Source: Haloarcula taiwanensis
GTDB lineage: Archaea > Halobacteriota > Halobacteria > Halobacteriales > Haloarculaceae
Direction of reading: 5' to 3'
DNA length: 64,000 nt
Assembly (NCBI GenBank): GCA_002844335.1
Contig: CP019154.1
Span: 2,108,001 to 2,172,000, forward strand
Under the pieces are notes generated by a model, which did not search any database, was not told where the DNA came from, and saw only the letters and a program-made list of their open reading frames with translations. The position numbers and the translations under genes are program-made. The stretch's first letter is position 1; every line of letters starts with the position of its first letter. Positions 42,237 to 50,799 of this stretch are shown here, one piece after another.

Positions 42237-42881
42237 TTACCGCCCGAACCGCCGCTGTCGCTCCTGATAATCCCGCAGCGCCCGCAAGTAATCCCGCTGC
42301 CGGAAGTTCTGCCAGTTCACGTCGGTAAAGTACAGTTCCGAATAGACGGACTGCCAAATCATGAAATCGGAGAGCCGTTCGGCCCCGGTCTTGATGACCA
42401 AGTCCGGGTCGGTCGGGAAGACGAGGTGCTCCTCGACCGCGGCCTCGTCTATGTCGTCCGGGTCGAGTGAGCCCGCATCGACGTCTTCCGCGAGTTTCTG
42501 GACGGCCGTCGCGAACTCCGACTGCCCGCCGAGTCCGATTGAAATCTGAATCGGGGCGTCGGCCGTCGTCTCGTCGTCCGGTACTCTGACCGCTATCTCC
42601 CGTGGCGCGGTGACATTTTCGAGCTCACGCTGTAGCGTCGGAATCGCCTCCTCGTCGAGGACGCTCACGTAGACGACGACGGTGTCAGTGCCGTACTGAA
42701 CAGCCCAGTCGAAAAACCGCTCCAGGGTCCGATATGCACCGTCACCCAGCAGGTCTCGCTCTGTAATCACCAGCGCGACCGTTTCGGGCAGGTCGGCGTC
42801 GCTGCGCCGAACACGCGTTGCGAGATACCGGTCGTATAGTCCCACGCCCGCCGGTATGCTGACAGCCACAGTAAATCCCAC
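42237..42881 (-). CDS. Non-catalytic cis-prenyltransferase homologue (NgBR-like)
   Basis: The 214-residue protein is a UppS-family member. Its end reads like the bacterial enzyme (FMIWQSVYSELYFTDVNW and the C-terminal YQERQRRFGR with R-x-G). The catalytic segment MDGNRR is replaced by VALVITERDLL, so the key Asp is gone, and R-T-G-G is changed to KTGAERL. This is the profile of the accessory subunit in two-component cis-prenyltransferases (NgBR/Nus1). It is convergent and directly abutting with the catalytic gene. The GTG at 42881 is the assumed start, and another GTG follows at 42869. Confidence 0.82.
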   Translation of the reverse strand: MGFTVAVSIPAGVGLYDRYLATRVRRSDADLPETVALVITERDLLGDGAYRTLERFFDWAVQYGTDTVVVYVSVLDEEAIPTLQRELENVTAPREIAVRVPDDETTADAPIQISIGLGGQSEFATAVQKLAEDVDAGSLDPDDIDEAAVEEHLVFPTDPDLVIKTGAERLSDFMIWQSVYSELYFTDVNWQNFRQRDYLRALRDYQERQRRFGR

Positions 42882-42940
42882 GGTACCGTCGCCTCCACAG
42901 TTCGGAAAGGGTAAGTGCCTCTCGGGGATACCGGTGGGAC

Positions 42941-44299
42941 GTGACTGGCACAGTCCGTCGGGCAGGTGCGTTCGCCGCGGTGGGGACCCTCGCGGTCGCC
43001 GTCCCGGCCGCAACGGGCTTTCGCTCGCTCGAACTCGCGACTGTCGCCGCTATCGCGCCCTTCGTGATCGTCGCCGCGCTCGGCGTAACGGTCATCGGAC
43101 AGGACTCTCGGCTGTTCGACCTGTTCGCGCGCCCCGGCGACTACGAGGATGGGAAACTGTACGGGCTGGCAGCCTTTTCACTGGCCGCCGCCGGGCTCGC
43201 GTTGCTTGCCGTCCGGTTCAGTTTACCGGTGCCGGTGTTCGTCGGCGTCGTCGTCATCGTCGCCTACGGCAACCTCGGCCAGCGACTCGCATACACCGTC
43301 CGCGCAGACGAGGTGGTGGCAACCGCGGGCTTCGTCTTCGTCGGCTTCGTCGCCGGGGTCACAGGGCAGGTGCTCGGAACGCGGATTCAGGCGGCCGTCG
43401 GCGAGGGAGCAGCCGCCGTCGATCTGCCGCTCGTGCTGTTTCTCGCCGCCAGCGGCGCGTTCGTCGCCGCCCTGCTTCGCTCGGTCCTGTTCGAACGGGA
43501 CGACCCGCTGGTGATACTCACCGTGGGACTGCTGCTGTGGCTGTTTTTCGAGCTCGACCCGTCAGTGACGACACGGCGCGTCGTCATCGCACTCGCCGTA
43601 ACAGTACTGCTTGGCTACCTCTCCTACGCGCTCGACACCGCGTCGCTCCCCGGAATGCTCACCGGCGTCCTCCTCTCCTTTTTGACCATCGTGCTCGGCG
43701 GTTTCGGCTGGTTCGCCATGCTGATAACCTTCTTCGGGCTCGGCGGCCTCTCGACGAAGTACCGCTACGACGAGAAACTGGAACGAGGCATCGCCGAGGA
43801 AAACGAGGGGGCACGCGGGAGCGGGAACGTGCTGGCGAACTCCATCGTCGCGCTCTTTGCCGTCGTCGCCGCGGCGGCGAGCCCGAGCCACATCACCGTC
43901 GACCCGCTGCTGTTCTTCTATGCCTTTGCCGGGGCCGTCGCCGCGGCAATGACCGATACGTTCTCTAGCGAGTTCGGCGGGCTCTACGACAACCCGCGAC
44001 TCATCACGACGCTCAAACCCGTCGAGCCGGGTACTGACGGGGGCGTGACCTGGCAAGGCGTAGCTGCTGGGGCTGTCGGCGCGGGTATCATCGCCGGCAT
44101 CGCCGCACTCACACAGGACATCACCACGGTCGGCAGCGGTGTTATCCTCCTCTGTGGGCTGGTCGGCATGACCGTCGACAGCCTGCTGGGTGCGACCGTC
44201 GAGGGGTCAGTCGTCGGCAATCAGGGTGTCAACATGCTCGCGACCCTGGCGGCCGCATTAGCCGGAGTCGGCGTCGTGTTGGTCGTCGGCCTCTTATGA
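42941..44299 (+). CDS. DUF92 integral membrane protein
   Basis: The 452-residue protein starts with a GTG and has about 12 membrane helices. The C-terminal half holds the DUF92 (TMEM19/VTE6) signature: FFGLGGLSTKYRYDEKLERG, GSGNVLANSIVALFAV, then AAMTDTFSSEFGGLY. The plant member VTE6 is a phytyl-phosphate kinase. The N-terminal half is an extra membrane domain. Next to a cis-prenyltransferase locus, a role in polyprenol phosphate metabolism is a reasonable but unproven guess. It is translationally coupled to the following GNAT gene (ATGA). Confidence 0.83.
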   Translation: MTGTVRRAGAFAAVGTLAVAVPAATGFRSLELATVAAIAPFVIVAALGVTVIGQDSRLFDLFARPGDYEDGKLYGLAAFSLAAAGLALLAVRFSLPVPVFVGVVVIVAYGNLGQRLAYTVRADEVVATAGFVFVGFVAGVTGQVLGTRIQAAVGEGAAAVDLPLVLFLAASGAFVAALLRSVLFERDDPLVILTVGLLLWLFFELDPSVTTRRVVIALAVTVLLGYLSYALDTASLPGMLTGVLLSFLTIVLGGFGWFAMLITFFGLGGLSTKYRYDEKLERGIAEENEGARGSGNVLANSIVALFAVVAAAASPSHITVDPLLFFYAFAGAVAAAMTDTFSSEFGGLYDNPRLITTLKPVEPGTDGGVTWQGVAAGAVGAGIIAGIAALTQDITTVGSGVILLCGLVGMTVDSLLGATVEGSVVGNQGVNMLATLAAALAGVGVVLVVGLL

Positions 44300-44712
44300 T
44301 CCGTGAGGCCCGCCCTGAGGACGAAGCCCGGCTCCGGGCGATCCAGACAAACACGCTTGACGAGCCGTGGCCGGAACTACTCGGTTTCGGAATCGACGGT
44401 CCGCCGCTCGTGCTGGTGCTCGACATCGGTGAACCGCTCGGCTACGCGCTGGTCGTACCGGACCCGCCAGTCGCGTATCTGGCGGAGTTCGCTATCGCCC
44501 CCGGCAAACAGGGACAGGGCCTCGGGACGGCACTGATGGACGGGCTACTGGACAGGCTCCGGACTCGTGAGTTCGAAACAGTCAGACTCACCGCGCGCAC
44601 GGACGACGAGCGAGCGCGCGGCTTCTACGACGGGTTCGGGTTCTCGGTCGCCGACGAACTCCCCGGCCACTACGACGACGGCGACGGCGTGTTGCTCGTT
44701 CGGGACCTCTAA
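44296..44712 (+). CDS. GNAT family N-acetyltransferase
   Basis: The 138-residue GNAT protein has the acetyl-CoA loop FAIAPGKQGQGLGTALMDGL and the C-terminal ARGFYDGFGFSVADELPGHY. Its ATG overlaps the DUF92 stop. Its own stop overlaps the dnaG stop on the other strand. The substrate is unknown. Confidence 0.88.
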   Translation: MIREARPEDEARLRAIQTNTLDEPWPELLGFGIDGPPLVLVLDIGEPLGYALVVPDPPVAYLAEFAIAPGKQGQGLGTALMDGLLDRLRTREFETVRLTARTDDERARGFYDGFGFSVADELPGHYDDGDGVLLVRDL

Positions 44713-46037
44713 CCCTCGATACGGACCTGCACGGCCGTCGGCTGTTTGACGTACTCACCGTGGCCGGCGGCGACGACAACATCGACGCCGCACTGGGCGG
44801 CGACGTCGAGGAGCTTCTGCGTGCAGTCGCCGTCGACGACGACCGTCCTGGGAACAGTCTCGGCCGACGCAAGCAACGAGACGACATCGTCGGTCTCGCC
44901 CTCCGCGAGCAGCGTCGCGTCCTCGTCGAGCAGTCTGGCCGTCCCGCTGTGGTTCTGGATGACAGCCTCGATGTGGTCTGAGAGCGACGGGATGGCCGGG
45001 TTGTCGGTGGCATCCTCGTCGGTCGCGTCGGCCGCCGGAGGGGCCGTATCCGACTCGTCGGACGCCGCCGTCGCCTCGTCGGCTGTTTCGGCCTGTGCCG
45101 ACCCAGCCTGTGTGCTGGGTGTGGGCTGGGTGTCAGCGGTGTCGTCCGACATCGCAGTCGCCACGGCACCGCCATCAGCGGTCGTCGATTCTCCTGTCTG
45201 GGACATCTCCTCGCGGATGGTGTCGAGGCTCTGTGCGCTTGCGACCGTCTCGTAGGGCACCTTGTCCCGGAGCGCCGCCATCACCTCGCTACGCGAGAGG
45301 TCCTCGACGGACTTGCCGGTGGGCGTGACCGCGACGTAGTCCACGTCGCCGACCTGCGCGAGTTCCTTCAGGATGAGGTCGCCGCCGCGGTCGCCGTCGA
45401 GGAACGAGGTCACCGTGCGGCCAGCTGTCAGGTCTGCGATGGCGTCGGGGACGTCCGTGCCCTCGACCGCCACGGCGTTTTTGATGCCGTACTTCAACAG
45501 TTGCATCACGTCCGAGCGGCCCTCGACGACGACGATTGCGTCGGAGTCGGCCACGCGCGGTCCGGCCGGGAGCCCCTCGTAGTCGGTCACGTCGGCGACC
45601 CGGACCTGCTGTCTGACCGTCTCGACGATGTCCGCGGTCTGGATGGACTTCTCCTCGAAGTCGTTCAGCAGTTCCGTCGCGCGCTCGACGACCTCGCGCC
45701 GCTTGGCGCTACGCACGTCCTCGATTTCGGAGACCTCTATCTCGGCCCGACACGGTCCCACCTGTTCGATGGTCTCCAGTGCCGCGGCGAGAATCGCGGT
45801 CTCGACCCTATCGAGGCCGCTTGCGACGGTTATTTCGCCAAAGGACTGTCCACCTTCGGAGCGTATTTCCACGTCGATGCGGCCGACCTTCTTCGAGTCC
45901 TGCAAGTCCCGCAGGTCCAGTTCGTCGCCGAGTAGTCCCTCCGTCTGGCCGAACACCGCGCCGACGACGTCGCTCCGCTCGACGACTCCCGCCGCCGTGA
46001 TGTCGGCATGTATCAGATATTTCGCCGTATCTTGCAT
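44709..46037 (-). CDS. dnaG: Archaeal DnaG-like primase
   Basis: The 442-residue protein has the archaeal N-terminal domain (MQDTAKYLIHADITAAGVVE), the TOPRIM domain with VVVEGRSDVMQLLKYGIKN and the metal site SFLDGDRGGDLIL, and a C-terminal DnaG_C region. Between them is a low-complexity Ala/Thr/Asp insert of about 75 residues (about 280-355), likely a disordered halophilic linker. In archaea DnaG associates with the RNA exosome as well as having primase activity. A 177-base gap precedes the next gene and has nothing else that I can name. Confidence 0.95.
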   Translation of the reverse strand: MQDTAKYLIHADITAAGVVERSDVVGAVFGQTEGLLGDELDLRDLQDSKKVGRIDVEIRSEGGQSFGEITVASGLDRVETAILAAALETIEQVGPCRAEIEVSEIEDVRSAKRREVVERATELLNDFEEKSIQTADIVETVRQQVRVADVTDYEGLPAGPRVADSDAIVVVEGRSDVMQLLKYGIKNAVAVEGTDVPDAIADLTAGRTVTSFLDGDRGGDLILKELAQVGDVDYVAVTPTGKSVEDLSRSEVMAALRDKVPYETVASAQSLDTIREEMSQTGESTTADGGAVATAMSDDTADTQPTPSTQAGSAQAETADEATAASDESDTAPPAADATDEDATDNPAIPSLSDHIEAVIQNHSGTARLLDEDATLLAEGETDDVVSLLASAETVPRTVVVDGDCTQKLLDVAAQCGVDVVVAAGHGEYVKQPTAVQVRIEG

Positions 46038-46214
46038 GATTGTCCTGTTTTCCAGCCCGTCAACCGGTGTTCCGACGGACTGCTGTCACTATACTGATGT
46101 TGGGATGTACAGCGGAATAACCTTGCGCACCCGACTCGATGGGGGAATCGTCCCACAGCTGCGTGGTGAGTCAACACTGCCGCTGTGAAACACTCTCTCC
46201 GACAGGGCAGCCAC

Positions 46215-46925
46215 TCACTCTAGCAACGGGCGCATGCCGTCGATACCAGCCCGGATAGCGTCGACTGGGTCCGTTGGATTGTCGTGTTCGAAGACGAGCC
46301 ATTGAGTCCCAGCCTCGCGGGCCGCATCGACCACCGCCTGGAGCGGCACCACGCCGTCTCCGAGGGCAGTCGGTTCCCCATCCGCAGTCATGTCCTTGAG
46401 GTGGACGACGGGCACGCGCCCGTTGAGTCGCCGAAGCAGTGCGACAGGGTCCTGTCCCGCCGCGTGCGCCCAACCGGCGTCGAACTCGAAATCAATCGTC
46501 GTCTGGTCGACGAGCGCGTCGAAGGCGGTGCCGTCGCCAAACGGGACGAACTCGTGGTCGTGGTTGTGGTACAGCAGGGGCCGGTCAAAGTCCGCCGCGA
46601 GCATCCCGAGCAGCGTCGCCGTCGACTCGACCGCGCTTTCGCTTTCGAAGTGGTCGTCGTCGAGATACGGGAGAACAATGTACGGCGCATCGAGCGTCCG
46701 GGCCTGATTGCCAACAGTGCGCGGGTCGGACTGCAGGTCGTCCAGCGGGACGTGGACGCCGGCAATGTCGAGCCCCGCATCGTCGAGTGCGCGCTGAGAC
46801 GCACCCGGGTCGCCGATACCGGCGAACTCTACGCCGTCGTAGCCCGCGGCGCTGATGCGGTCGAGCACGTCCGATAGCGGTTCCCGGAGCTCGCGGAGTG
46901 TCCAGAGCTGGATCGCTGTCTGCAT
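46215..46925 (-). CDS. Sugar phosphate isomerase/epimerase (TIM barrel)
   Basis: The 236-residue AP endonuclease-2/xylose isomerase-like TIM barrel reads MQTAIQLWTLRELREPLSDV at the start. Metal ligands are likely Glu/His in GYDGVEFAG, LLYHNHDHEF, TIDFEFDAGWAHAAGQD and VVHLKDM. The family interconverts sugars or inositol derivatives, and the particular substrate is not evident. No sugar-catabolism genes are adjacent. Confidence 0.86.
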   Translation of the reverse strand: MQTAIQLWTLRELREPLSDVLDRISAAGYDGVEFAGIGDPGASQRALDDAGLDIAGVHVPLDDLQSDPRTVGNQARTLDAPYIVLPYLDDDHFESESAVESTATLLGMLAADFDRPLLYHNHDHEFVPFGDGTAFDALVDQTTIDFEFDAGWAHAAGQDPVALLRRLNGRVPVVHLKDMTADGEPTALGDGVVPLQAVVDAAREAGTQWLVFEHDNPTDPVDAIRAGIDGMRPLLE

Positions 46926-46976
46926 ATCGTTGCTGCGAACGCTGTCGTAAAATAACTGGACGGGCTATCGGGGGGC

Positions 46977-47321
46977 ATGGGATTCACTGAAACCGAGATC
47001 GACCCCGCACGGTTCCTCGAAGACGTAGAGATGCGTATCGGTGAAATCGTCGATGTCGAGCCGTTTCCCGAAGCACGCAAGGATGTGTACAAGCTCGACG
47101 TGGATTTCGGCAACGAGACCCGCCAGTCGGCCGCAGGGTTGACCGACGTGTACGAGCCTGCGGACCTGCTGGGTTCACAGGTCGTCGCCGTCGTCAACCT
47201 CGGGACAGTCTCTATCGCCGGGTTCGAGAGCGAGTGTCTGGTGACCGGCGTCGACAGCGAGGACGGCGTCGTTCACCTGACACCCGAACGGGAGGTCGAC
47301 CCCGGCACCCGCGTGTATTGA
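46977..47321 (+). CDS. CsaA-like tRNA-binding (EMAP II/OB-fold) protein
   Basis: The 114-residue OB-fold protein resembles the tRNA-binding domain of CsaA/MetRS-beta: DVEMRIGEIVDVEPFPEARK, YKLDVDFGNETRQSAAGLT, VVAVVNLGTVSIAGFESECL. CsaA binds tRNA-like RNA and has been called a secretion chaperone in bacteria. The ATG is 51 bases from the divergent TIM-barrel gene start. Confidence 0.87.
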   Translation: MGFTETEIDPARFLEDVEMRIGEIVDVEPFPEARKDVYKLDVDFGNETRQSAAGLTDVYEPADLLGSQVVAVVNLGTVSIAGFESECLVTGVDSEDGVVHLTPEREVDPGTRVY

Positions 47322-47396
47322 AGAAGATAGTTCTTCAACCAGAGTTGATGAAGGTTCGTTACCCATTAGTACGGCCAGCGGCTAGCCCGTTGTAAT

Positions 47397-47606
47397 ATGA
47401 GTACGGTCAGGGCCGCTGGGTGGACAGTCGTCGCGCTCGTGTTGATGGCGCTGGCAGTGCCGTGGTTCCTCTGGGACACCAGCACAGTCACGGCTGGGCT
47501 ACCCGTGTGGCTGTGGTGGCACATCGGATGGATGGCGCTCGCGAGCATCGTCTTCGCCGTTTTCGCGCGCACCGACTGGGGTCTCGGGGTCGAGGAGGTG
47601 CGGTGA
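47397..47606 (+). CDS. DUF3311 small membrane protein (symporter partner)
   Basis: The 69-residue protein has two membrane helices and the DUF3311 pattern LAVPWFLWDTSTVTAGLPVW then WHIGWMALASI. DUF3311 proteins typically precede an SSS-family symporter gene, as here, with only one base separating the stop from the next ATG. It may act as an accessory subunit. Confidence 0.83.
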   Translation: MSTVRAAGWTVVALVLMALAVPWFLWDTSTVTAGLPVWLWWHIGWMALASIVFAVFARTDWGLGVEEVR

Positions 47607-47607
47607 G

Positions 47608-49134
47608 ATGGCTGACACCGGGCTCCAGTTGGGTATCGTCGGTGCGTACATGATCATCGCGCTCGCGGTCGGCGCAGTCGCCTACCGTTTGACCGACCGG
47701 ACCGCCGAGGACTACTACCTCGCCAGCCGGACGCTCGGGACGGTCGTCCTGCTGTTCACGACGTTTGCGACGCTCCTGTCGGCGTTTACGTTCTTCGGCG
47801 GCCCGAACCTCGCCTTCAGCGCCGGTCCCGAGTGGATTCTCGTGATGGGGCTGATGGACGGCATCATCTTCGCGGTCCTCTGGTACGTGCTGGGGTACAA
47901 GCAGTGGCTCGTCGGCAAGCGCCACGGCTACGTCACGCTGGGGGAAATGCTGGGCGATCGCTTCGGCTCGACGGCGCTCCGCGTTGTTGTCGCCGGCGTG
48001 AGCCTTGTCTGGCTGTTCCCGTACGTGATGCTCCAGCAGAAAGGAGCCGGACAGGCTATCGTCGGCCTCACGAACGGCGCGGTCCCGTTCTGGGTCGGGG
48101 CCGGCGGCATCACGCTGTTCATGATTGCCTACGTTGCGCTCTCAGGCATGCGCGGCGTCGCCTGGACCGACACGCTTCAGGGGCTGTTCATGCTCTCTTT
48201 AATATGGGTCGCCGTCGCCTGGGTCCTCTCTGCTGTCGGCGGCGCTAGCGAGGCGACGGCCCTGTTGGCGTCCAAAGAGCCAGCCTTCGTCGGTCTCGGC
48301 GGCGGCCTCTACACGCCGCAGTACATCATCTCGACCGCGGTCAGCATCGCCTTCGGCGTGACGATGTTCCCCCAGATCAATCAGCGCTTCTTCGCCGCCG
48401 GCTCGAAGAAGGTGCTCAAGCGGACGTTCGCGCTCTGGCCGGTGCTGGTCCTGCTTCTGTTCGTGCCGGCGTTCATGCTGGGCGCGTGGGCGGCCGGCCT
48501 CGGTGTCACGGTGCCGGAGGGCGGCAACGTCATCCCCGCGCTGCTGGGCGAGTACACGCCGACGTGGTTCACCGCGCTGGTCATCGCCGGCGCGATGGCC
48601 GCGATGATGTCCTCCAGCGACTCGATGCTGCTGTCGGGCTCGTCGTACCTGACTCGAGACCTCTACCGCCCACTGACCGGCCGTAGCAACGCTAGCGACG
48701 AAGCAACCGACCGGCGCGAGGCGCTCGTTGCCCGCCTCGGCGTGATCGTCTTTGCCACCCTCTCGTTCATTGCGAGTCTCTACTCGCCGGGAACGCTGGT
48801 CCAAATCGGCGAAACGGCCTTCAGCGGGTTCGCACAGCTTACCCTTCCTGTCGCACTTGCGCTGTACTGGCAGGGGACCACGCGAACGGGGATGTACGCC
48901 GGCGTGATCGGCAGCCAGGTGTTCTATGGCCTGCACGTCTTCCCGGTGCTCTCGACACTTGGCGGACTTGTCGGTATCAGCGTTGCCCTGCCGACGGCAT
49001 ACCTGGGCTGGACGCCGGGCATCGTCGGTATCATAGTCGGTCTCGTGCTGACGGTCAGCGTCTCGCTGGTGACTGCTCCCGCTGCGACCGAGAACCACAC
49101 CGTCTACGCCGTCTCCGGCGTCGAGAGCGACTGA
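47608..49134 (+). CDS. Sodium:solute symporter (SSS family)
   Basis: The 508-residue transporter has about 13 membrane helices. SSS signatures include AEDYYLASRTLG near the start, the unwound first repeat helix (FATLLSAFTFFGGPNLAF), FPYVMLQQKGAGQAI, and the Na+-site region AMAAMMSSSDSMLLSGSSY in the eighth helix. It imports an organic solute with sodium. The substrate (for example pantothenate, acetate or proline) is not shown. It is paired with the DUF3311 gene. Confidence 0.92.
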   Translation: MADTGLQLGIVGAYMIIALAVGAVAYRLTDRTAEDYYLASRTLGTVVLLFTTFATLLSAFTFFGGPNLAFSAGPEWILVMGLMDGIIFAVLWYVLGYKQWLVGKRHGYVTLGEMLGDRFGSTALRVVVAGVSLVWLFPYVMLQQKGAGQAIVGLTNGAVPFWVGAGGITLFMIAYVALSGMRGVAWTDTLQGLFMLSLIWVAVAWVLSAVGGASEATALLASKEPAFVGLGGGLYTPQYIISTAVSIAFGVTMFPQINQRFFAAGSKKVLKRTFALWPVLVLLLFVPAFMLGAWAAGLGVTVPEGGNVIPALLGEYTPTWFTALVIAGAMAAMMSSSDSMLLSGSSYLTRDLYRPLTGRSNASDEATDRREALVARLGVIVFATLSFIASLYSPGTLVQIGETAFSGFAQLTLPVALALYWQGTTRTGMYAGVIGSQVFYGLHVFPVLSTLGGLVGISVALPTAYLGWTPGIVGIIVGLVLTVSVSLVTAPAATENHTVYAVSGVESD

Positions 49135-49224
49135 ACAGGGCGCTCCGTTCTACACGGGAACCGCCGGACGGCGGCCACCGGCCGACATGTAAACCTACAA
49201 AAGCATCCAGACGAATGTGTCAAT

Positions 49225-49647
49225 ATGGACTCCGATAAGAATGTCGGCGGTCGCGACCGCCTGATCCGAGCGGTGCTGGCAGTTGTCCTGACAATCGTCT
49301 CCCTGCGCTGGCTTCGCAGCGGGAAACGCAAGCGCGGCCTGCTCGCCGGAATCGGCGCGCTCGGCCTGGGTTTCAACGCTTCAACCGGCTACTGTGGTTT
49401 CAACGATACGCTTGACATCGATACGACGGCCGATGACGACGACGTGTTCGCTCCGAACGTGGACGACGAGCCAGCAGATGAGTCGACGGACGTGAGTGTG
49501 GATTTCACGTCGTCCGACGACGCCGAGGCCTCGAACGGCCACGCCAGCGGGAAGCTTACCTGTGCCGTCTGTGAGGACCCAATCGTTCCTGGTGAGCGCC
49601 GCGGACCGAACGAAGAAGGCGCTATCGTGCACGAAAGCTGCGAATAG
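49225..49647 (+). CDS. DUF2892 protein with C-terminal zinc knuckle
   Basis: The 140-residue protein has a DUF2892 (YgaP-like) membrane domain (GGRDRLIRAVLAVVLTIVSL, RGLLAGIGALGLGFNA, GYCGFNDTLDID). An acidic linker follows, then a short zinc-binding tail (LTCAVCEDPIVPGERRGPNE with a final HESCE), which is not usual for the family. The stop at 49647 is followed by the truncated copy of the CARF regulator gene start. Confidence 0.82.
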   Translation: MDSDKNVGGRDRLIRAVLAVVLTIVSLRWLRSGKRKRGLLAGIGALGLGFNASTGYCGFNDTLDIDTTADDDDVFAPNVDDEPADESTDVSVDFTSSDDAEASNGHASGKLTCAVCEDPIVPGERRGPNEEGAIVHESCE

Positions 49648-49687
49648 CGGTCGCCCGTAGACGCGTTCGGCAGCCTGAGTCTGGTCC

Positions 49688-49696
49688 TTTTTATAA
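49688..49696 (+). promoter_or_regulatory. TATA box of the truncated CARF gene copy
   Basis: TTTTTATAA lies 23-31 bases before the ATG at 49719. The same nonamer stands at exactly the same distance before the intact gene (52519-52527). The sequence between box and start codon is only partly alike in the two copies. Confidence 0.55.
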
Positions 49697-49717
49697 TCAC
49701 CGCCCCAGTCATGCACG

Positions 49718-49761
49718 TATGCAGACCCACATCGTCCCGGTCGGGTTCGACTACGACCGGC
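49718..49761 (+). repeat. Left copy of 44-bp direct repeat (5' end of CARF gene)
   Basis: These 44 bases are identical to 52549-52592. They comprise one base before the ATG, the first 14 codons (MQTHIVPVGFDYDR) of the HFX_2341-type regulator and one base more. They mark the left boundary of the AT-rich island. Upstream the two copies share a TATA box and then diverge. Confidence 0.95.
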
Positions 49762-49814
49762 GCTATATATCGATGGAGGGGGAACAGCGTCGTGGCTACT
49801 TCAAGCGAGGATAG
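49719..49814 (+). pseudogene. Truncated 5' fragment of the CARF-HTH regulator gene
   Basis: The frame starts MQTHIVPVGFDYDR, exactly like the gene at 52550. It then runs into 17 unrelated codons (RYISMEGEQRRGYFKRG) and a TAG at 49812. It retains a promoter at the correct spacing and so may still be transcribed and yield a 31-residue peptide. It looks like what was left when the island inserted. Confidence 0.8.
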
Positions 49815-50049
49815 CATTGAGACCGGCCGAACACCCCACGACAACAAGTTGAAATAGATGTATGAAACACGCTACAGCTATTGACGCTGATAATTGACCC
49901 TCACGAGGCAGGCAAGGGAGTATACGGTTCGGGCTTCGAACGAGTTCAGCGAATACGTCAACTGAATGCCTGATTCACTAGTAGGACAATTGGTGGTAGA
50001 TATATACCGTTCGCGTCCTTCTGTATGCCACACGCTGTAGGAACCATTG

Positions 50050-50799
50050 ATGAACACAATCAAAAACAAGATCGCACAAGCCTACCAGATAATGTCTGGT
50101 CATGCGGTTGAGAAATTTCTCAACCCGGTTGATTATAATGGCGTAAAGATAAACACAAACTGTGGAGCAGTACAAACGAAGAATAAAGCGCGTTTCTTTC
50201 CGTATTACTTCCGGAATGAACATTCAATAAGAGAAAAAAATCTCATTGACGCGTATCTTCCAGAAAACTATCCTATAATTGAGTTTGGTGCCGGAATTGG
50301 GTATATTTCAGCTTACATTGATAGCAAAGTTCGAGACGACGAGAGGCAAATCGCTGTCGAACCAAATCCGGAGAATGTTAACTGTAATAAAATGACGAAG
50401 CAGCTAAATCAGTCTGATTATATTCTGCTGGAAGGTGCATATTCTGCAAATGACGATGACGTAAAGTTGAGTCTTGATAATAAGTTTTCCTCCGGGAGTA
50501 CGGAAAAGGAAATGTCTGACAGACAAATTAGTGTCGAAGGGTTCAGTATATCAAGCATCTGTGCCGAATATGAATTAGACGATTTCGTATTAATATCTGA
50601 TATGGAAGGAGGAGAATTTAGAATGATTGACGAAGAACTCAATATTATTTCAGATTTCGTTCCCTTTGCAATTATCGAGTTCCACCCGTTTGACGAGTTT
50701 AGCGAAAGAGAATATGTGGATAAAATGGTCTCTGCTGGGTTTGTTGAATTGGACGAAATGGGGGGAACTTACGCTTTCAAAAATAAGAGTCTGATATAA
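50050..50799 (+). CDS. FkbM family methyltransferase
   Basis: The 249-residue protein has an S-adenosylmethionine-binding start NYPIIEFGAGIGYISAYIDS, the ribose/adenine segment RQIAVEPNPENVNCNKMTKQ and the FkbM-typical VEGFSISSICAEY with DDFVLISDMEGGEFRMIDEE. Such enzymes methylate sugars or other hydroxyls, often in surface glycans. The gene is strikingly AT-rich, has Lys and Asn at levels rare in this genome, and is less acidic. This points to horizontal origin. The ATG at 50050 follows a TTG codon. TATATA at 49998-50003 is about 50 bases upstream. Confidence 0.85.
   Translation: MNTIKNKIAQAYQIMSGHAVEKFLNPVDYNGVKINTNCGAVQTKNKARFFPYYFRNEHSIREKNLIDAYLPENYPIIEFGAGIGYISAYIDSKVRDDERQIAVEPNPENVNCNKMTKQLNQSDYILLEGAYSANDDDVKLSLDNKFSSGSTEKEMSDRQISVEGFSISSICAEYELDDFVLISDMEGGEFRMIDEELNIISDFVPFAIIEFHPFDEFSEREYVDKMVSAGFVELDEMGGTYAFKNKSLI

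Noticed and set aside
49844..49863. GTTGAAAT-like stretch that recalls a CRISPR repeat
   Set aside because: It occurs once, with no spaced copies nearby. No CRISPR array or cas gene was found anywhere in the window.
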